Shown here: in pieces, positions 20,708 to 25,000 of the stretch | Layout of the letters: every line of letters begins with the position of its first letter | Position numbering within the stretch: the first letter of the stretch is position 1 | Assembly (NCBI GenBank): GCA_903813345.2 | Contig: CAIIXF020000232.1 | Span: 1-25,000, forward strand | Reading direction: 5' to 3' | DNA: 25,000 nucleotides | Source of the DNA: Owenia fusiformis | Lineage: Eukaryota; Annelida; Polychaeta; Sabellida; Oweniidae | Program-made: the position numbers and the translations under genes | Notes under the pieces: generated by a model | The model's database searches: none | What the model was told of the DNA's origin: nothing | The model's input: only the letters and a program-made list of their open reading frames with translations

Positions 20708-21318
20708 GTCGTGAATAATTCATGAGAGTTATTCAAACTAGTGAAGGTCAATTACAGACGTCACAATGACAAAAGTGGGAATCTTCCTTCATGCAGAGAT
20801 GTCCAAGAATGATGAAACCCTCAAATTACCATCAAAGTGATCTTCCTTTACGGGAACCATAAGATAGAAATCCAACATACCCCGTTATCTTCATCCAAAT
20901 TAGTGATGAAAATTCAAAACTTTGTTAAAATTGGTTTTCTTCAGAAAGGGATCACATGCACAGAGTATAATATATGACTTATACATCAAGTTCACATAAT
21001 AATCCGATGTTCAATAGCCCGACGTTATAATTCTATGATTACTGAATTATTGTGGATATGGATTCGATGTTCAAAATACAATAATTGCGATGGACATAAC
21101 ATAATATGAAAATAGGCAAGCATATTTTGCATATCTTTTTAACAAAAGTATTTCATAAAACTACTCTTAAGAGTGACATGGCTTTTTTCAATACAGGACA
21201 CCTGAAAATATTTTTAAAGCTACCAAATGGTTCAAAAGTGAATTTTGCGAGACAGAAATTGCGGCTATTTTTAAAATAGGCGAGACATGGGGGGAGGGGG
21301 TATTTCTGTTATGATGAC
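20708..21318. other. No recognisable gene
   Basis: No supported feature beyond the end of the candidate exon. A G-run (GGGGGGAGGGGG) at about 21290-21301 leads into the repeats that follow. Confidence 0.45.
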
Positions 21319-21474
21319 AAAAATAACTTAAACAGGAATCCTATTGACAGAGTTTTCAAAACAAAGGGCCCAAAATTGGATTCCGCGAGACAGATTGACA
21401 AATCAATGTTAACTAAAATGGCTGAAAAAAGTAACTTAAAACGGGAATCCTATTGACAGAGGTTTTAAAACAAG
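21319..21474 (+). repeat. Diverged direct duplication (~48 bp, twice)
   Basis: AACAGGAATCCTATTGACAG followed by AGTTTTCAAAACAA (21319-21364) recurs as AACGGGAATCCTATTGACAG followed by AGGTTTTAAAACAAG (to 21474). The starts are 106 bases apart. GCGAGACAG also recurs (about 21248 and 21384). This is probably part of the repeat complex that continues downstream. Confidence 0.75.
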
Positions 21475-21478
21475 CCAA

Positions 21479-21560
21479 TTGTTGACAGACAAACGGACGG
21501 ACAGGCGGACAGATAGACAGACTGACAAGTGAGTGATAGCTCACCATGTGAGCTAAAAAC
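21479..21560. repeat. GACA/GGAC microsatellite with adjacent palindrome
   Basis: GACAGACAAACGGACGGACA begins a degenerate tetranucleotide tract running to about 21528. It is followed by AGTGAGTGATAGCTCACCATGTGAGCTAAAA, in which AGCTCAC and GTGAGCT form a perfect 7-bp palindrome around CAT (21538-21554). Such tracts commonly mark the ends of dispersed repeats in marine invertebrates. Confidence 0.7.
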
Positions 21561-22547
21561 AGTAACTCCACGGACTACCAAATCCCATCGAACAAATCAC
21601 ATTTTGATAAATAGCTAGCGGCCATCTTGAAGAAATCTTCTTGAACAGAGCTCTTTTGTCCCCTGGTATCACCACATAAAATTTGAACCAAATCCATCCA
21701 CTGGTTTTTGAGTTATCGACTATTATGAAAAAATTGACGACCATTTTGAAATTCAGCTGACATCTTGAAACTATTTTCTCGAGCAGAGCTCCTTTATCCA
21801 TTGGTAGTATCCTATAAAATTTGAACCAAATCCGTCTACTGGTATTTGAGACCTCAAAGATTATATTTTTGACAACAAATGGTGGCTGTCTTGATTAGTT
21901 CTAGAGCAGATGTCATTTGTCCCTAAGCATGATCGAGCATATATAATTTTAAGTCCATTCACTGGTATTTGAGTTATCAAAGAGTTTGTTTTTAACAAAA
22001 ATTGCAGCAATTTTGAAATTCAGCTGCTGTCTTGAAATTCCTTCTTGAGCAGAGCTTCTTTGTTCCTTGGCATCAGTATATGCAATTTGAAATATATCTG
22101 TACAATATTTGAGTTATCAAACAGTACGTTTTTAACGAGGAATTGAGGCCATTTTGAAATCAGTGGCCATCTTGAAAATAAATGTCTTCTTTAGCAGAGG
22201 TCTTTTGCCATCAACACACATATAACATTTGAACCAAATCTGTTGAATTTGAGTTGTTAAAGATTACGTTCTTTTACGAAAAAATGGCGGCCATTTTGAA
22301 ATTCAGCCGCCATCTTGAAAAATGTTCTTGCTCAGATCTCGTTTGTTGCCAGGCATCAGCATATAAAATTTGAACCGAATCCATCAAATAATAGTATTTG
22401 ACTTACCGAAGATTGCGGTTTTTACGAACAATGGCGACACTTTTGAAATTCTGTGGCCATCTTGAAAATATCTTCTTGAGCAATGCCCCTTTGTCCCTAG
22501 GCATCAGCATATTACATTTGAAGCAAATTTATATATGCTATATAATA

Positions 22548-23516
22548 CAGGGTGACAAAAAAAACTGGAACCCACTTAAGTCTTAATAACTCCGTCAATA
22601 ATGCATATTGAGCTTAGTTATTTGGTACATGTATAGTCAACTGAATGTATGACAAGATGTTAAAGTTTTAATTAGTCTCTAAATCAGGCACGATTAGATA
22701 ATGTGCTCCAAATGTGCACCACAACGTTGGATGCAGAGCTGGATTCTTGCAAAATTGTCAATGACCCGACTGCATTCATCTCTGTCTATCTCTCTAATTA
22801 GTCTTCCAATCTTGAGTTTGAGGTCATCAATGGTCAGTGGACTATCTGTATACACATTATCGTTGAGATACCTCCACAGATTAAAATCTGGGGGGTTCAA
22901 ATCAGGGGAGTGGGGGGGGGCAGATGTGGCGGGTATGGTGACTGATTAATTGATCACCAAAGTGAGCCTGAAGCCATCGAATGGACTCATTTGAGGTGTG
23001 GGGTGTGGCACCATCTTGTTGGAACCATTGGTGGTCCCTTCTCAAGTCACGTTGTCTACCCAGCACTCTCCAAAACTTTTGAACGTTAGGGATGTAACGT
23101 TCTGAGTTGACTGTTGAGTTGTCTTGAGTTCTGACAGACCTCTCTCTCCCCGAATAGATATATATAGGTTGGTTTACCATCACTTTTCTTCTTTGTTTGT
23201 TTTACAGTTCCTTCTGAATCAACTTCTGTACAAGCCTAAAGATCTGTGACTTGCAAGAGGCTCTTCTTGCCCTGTGATCTCTCATAAAGGCAGTTTGTGT
23301 CTCTTTATAGGATTTTGTCTCGATATACTTTCTCACAATATAAGTCTTTTCTTCTGTCGTCCATGGCATGATTAATATCTAAGCTACAGTACTCATTATT
23401 GTGTCATTTTGTAATGCATTCAGTCTAGTTTCTACCCTGAAGAAATGAAGATTGTAGGTATAAAACTTTCCGAGAAATTTGATGATTTATGGGTTCCAGT
23501 TTTTTTTGTCACCCTG
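22548..23516 (-). mobile_element. Mariner-like element, internally deleted (969 bp)
   Basis: The ends are perfect 27-bp inverted repeats: CAGGGTGAC, eight A, CTGGAACCCA on the left, and the exact complement on the right. A TA dinucleotide flanks each side (22546-22547 and 23517-23518), as required for Tc1/mariner insertion. The interior carries a transposase remnant on the minus strand (22694-23369). Autonomous relatives are usually longer than this because their transposase is about twice the length; here the middle of the gene is missing. The perfect inverted repeats suggest that the insertion is fairly recent, or that the ends have been recognised in trans. It interrupts the ~140-bp tandem repeat between two units. 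Confidence 0.95.
22694..23369 (-). pseudogene. Mariner-family transposase, deletion derivative
   Basis: Tc1/mariner transposases cut and paste their element with a DDD/DDE catalytic triad after binding its ends through helix-turn-helix domains. From the start codon at 23369 the amino end reads MPWTTEEKTYIVRKYIETKS then KETQTAF, the first helix-turn-helix typical of the family. A TAA follows at 23204-23202, apparently inside a short out-of-frame stretch. RSVRTQDN then begins the linker but joins directly to STVNSERY near 23118, so the second DNA-binding region and the first catalytic aspartate are absent. WFQQDGATPHTS carries the second aspartate. A run of nine C (plus-strand G at 22912-22920) shifts the frame; eight would keep it open into SPDLNPPDFNLWRYL, placing the third aspartate 41 residues after the second. 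The carboxyl end, GAHLEHII, is intact. It is inactive. Confidence 0.9.
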
Positions 23517-23660
23517 TACCATATGCTAGTATTTGAGTTATCAAACATTATATTCTTGCGGCCATTTTTAAATTCGGTCATACTGAAAATTCCTTTCGAG
23601 CAGAGGTCATACCGCCAATAGGCATAAGCCTATACAATTTTGATAAAATCCGTATACCAG

Positions 23661-23735
23661 TATTTGAGCAATTATTGCCCGGACAGAAACACAAACGGTC
23701 GGCTTCTCTATACCCCCCTCGAACTTCGTTCGGTG
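23661..23735. repeat. Terminal block of the dispersed repeat family
   Basis: CCCGGACAGAAACACAAACG, GGCTTCTCTATACCCC and GAACTTCGTTCGGTGG repeat the ending of 20061-20230. The block follows the last ~140-bp unit, which suggests that the tandem units and this tail together form one larger repeat element whose tail is shared among copies. Confidence 0.65.
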
Positions 23736-25000
23736 GGATAATAAAATATCCGTTTGATCAGTAAAGTATGACCCAAATCCTTAGTGGTTTCCCATCAAAC
23801 GTGATTTTCGGTTTCTGCCACGCATGTATAGAGAACATATTTGTCAAGAAAATGAAACATGACACTCAAAAACATTCACAATATTATCCTCGAGTAAAAT
23901 ACTTTTCTTTTATAGAAAATGATGCCATCATTTGATTCTAGCTATAAAATGTACCCTTTTTCGACCCACCGTGCATCGCTATTATGTAAGCGACTATGTT
24001 AAAAGACATCTTGTACCGTCAATTATTTCATCTAATTGCATTTGCTCATAGATAAGTATTGAATTAACATTTTAACTTTTTCTCTATAAATCGACCAGAG
24101 CTGCGAGTCGAAGTGATCTCTGTAAGTAATTGGACCAAAAATCGACAGAAATTGCGGATTTATGTAACTGGGTAACAGTACCATTAACCACTCACTTAAA
24201 GAGATGATAATGATTCCCTTATGGTCAATATTCACCATTTCTTTTCATAAATCATCATTTATATTAGATTATAAATACACATGATCATTTTTATAATGCT
24301 GGAATGGCTCTCAATTGGAAGTGATCCATGGAATCATAGGACTATAATGGGGAAACGGCAATATTGTCTTACTATTACGTTGAATAACATGTGGAACTAT
24401 GGGAATTATCCTCTCTTGCTTTGCCGTAGTCAGATTTATAGCCAGTGTGCACTTTAATAATGCATTTTTATAGGTTTTCTTCAAAGTAAATGTTTGAATT
24501 CATGGTCTTGTCACATAGCACTACATTAAGTTCTCGTTGAGACACACTGGAGGGGAAAAGATGAGACTGTAAATGCTAGTTGTCCACGCAAAGTAGGCTA
24601 TTTTGGAATGTAGGCCTGTTTTGATAGTGGATGTCGTATTAAACTTGTCGTATCCTTGACATTGGTATTAATATTGCATGTCAAAAGGATGTCAATTTTT
24701 CCACCCTATCGACTTCATCATTGAACACAATTGTTTTACGAGAGTAAATTAAAATAAATTAGTCGTCAACATGGTTGGACTATAATCGTTTACATTGAGA
24801 ACCGATCATATGCCTTAATGGTGGATGTACATGGAACACGGTACAATATATGGTCTTAATTCGCCGCAATCGGTATAAAACATTCTAATTTGTAGGTCAA
24901 TAATGACATCTATATATTTTTGATTGCATTTTTTTCTTGCAATACGCGAGAAAGGATTTTCAAACAATGTGGGCATCATCATTGTCAATATCCAAATCTA
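23736..25000. other. No recognisable gene
   Basis: Nothing supported on either strand. The minus-strand open frame at 24032-24238 (68 codons) has no motif. The sequence is AT-rich throughout. Confidence 0.5.

Larger units (their letters stand above)
21590..23660. repeat. Eight diverged ~140-bp tandem units, split by a mariner element
   Basis: Each unit has, in order, a form of GAGCAGAGCTCCTTTGTCCC, GGCATCAGCATATAAAATTT, GAACCAAATCCATC, ACTGGTATTTGAGTTATCAA, AGATTACGTTTTT, and a core resembling GGCGGCCATTTTGAAATTC then GCCGCCATCTTGAAA. The GCAGAGCT anchor recurs at about 21646, 21784, 21906, 22050, 22195, 22332 and 22480, and at 23600 after the mariner insertion. Corrected for the insert, the spacing is 122-149 bases. 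The GGCGGCCAT and GCCGCCAT parts within a unit are partly inverted, so each unit can fold. Copies are well diverged, so the array is old. No coding potential is seen. Confidence 0.85.

Noticed and set aside
22701-22949. Plus-strand open frame opposite the transposase remnant
   Set aside because: Shadow of the minus-strand transposase, whose motifs are clear.
1-25000. CRISPR array, bacterial operon or phage genes
   Set aside because: No regular short repeats with unique spacers, no dense coding, and the remnants present are animal transposons.

Overview
The window looks like non-coding, repeat-rich DNA from an animal nuclear genome. It is AT-rich by eye (about one third G+C). There is no bacterial gene density, no operon and no ribosome binding sites. 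The recognisable protein remnants are eukaryotic: a mariner-family transposase and a LINE reverse transcriptase. Several non-autonomous DNA transposons with terminal inverted repeats and target-site duplications are present. Repeats built on GGACGG or ACGGACGG, and the GGCGGCCATTTTGAAATTC type of repeat, are in my experience common in marine invertebrates such as molluscs. I cannot fix the phylum from this sequence. No complete gene is visible. The longest open frames (105, 94 and 83 codons) are about what chance gives in 25 kb at this composition, by a rough stop-frequency estimate.

Layout. 1-2280: nothing recognisable. 2290-3513: a repeat cluster with a perfect 14-bp hairpin, two diverged direct copies of a ~190-bp repeat, a 133-bp near-palindrome, and a short poly(A)-tailed insert with a 13-bp target duplication sitting inside the second direct copy. 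6006-6299 and about 6821-7752: two inverted-repeat elements with long arms. 9588-9740: a broken LINE reverse-transcriptase fragment on the minus strand. 9844-11470: a 17-copy tandem array of a ~72-bp unit with higher-order structure, interrupted by a 414-bp Harbinger-like MITE (10349-10762) flanked by TTA. 11658-13574: a TATA-like motif and a weak coding candidate. 14557-14700, 20061-20230 and 23676-23735: members of GGACGG-type dispersed repeats. 18700-18820: a foldback. 19085-19645: a 561-bp non-autonomous element with a perfect 8-bp duplication (hAT-like) carrying an internal palindromic module with YY1-like and NRF-1-like motifs. 20607-20707: one G+C-rich stretch that could be an internal exon. 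21590-23660: eight diverged ~140-bp tandem units, split by a 969-bp mariner-like deletion derivative (22548-23516).

The pieces do not form a pathway. They record successive insertions: element into array (Harbinger-like into the 72-bp array), element into tandem repeat (mariner into the 140-bp repeat), and retrocopy into a dispersed repeat. I found no convincing new functional system. The best leads are the promoter-like module inside the hAT-like MITE, the higher-order tandem array, and the candidate exon at 20607.
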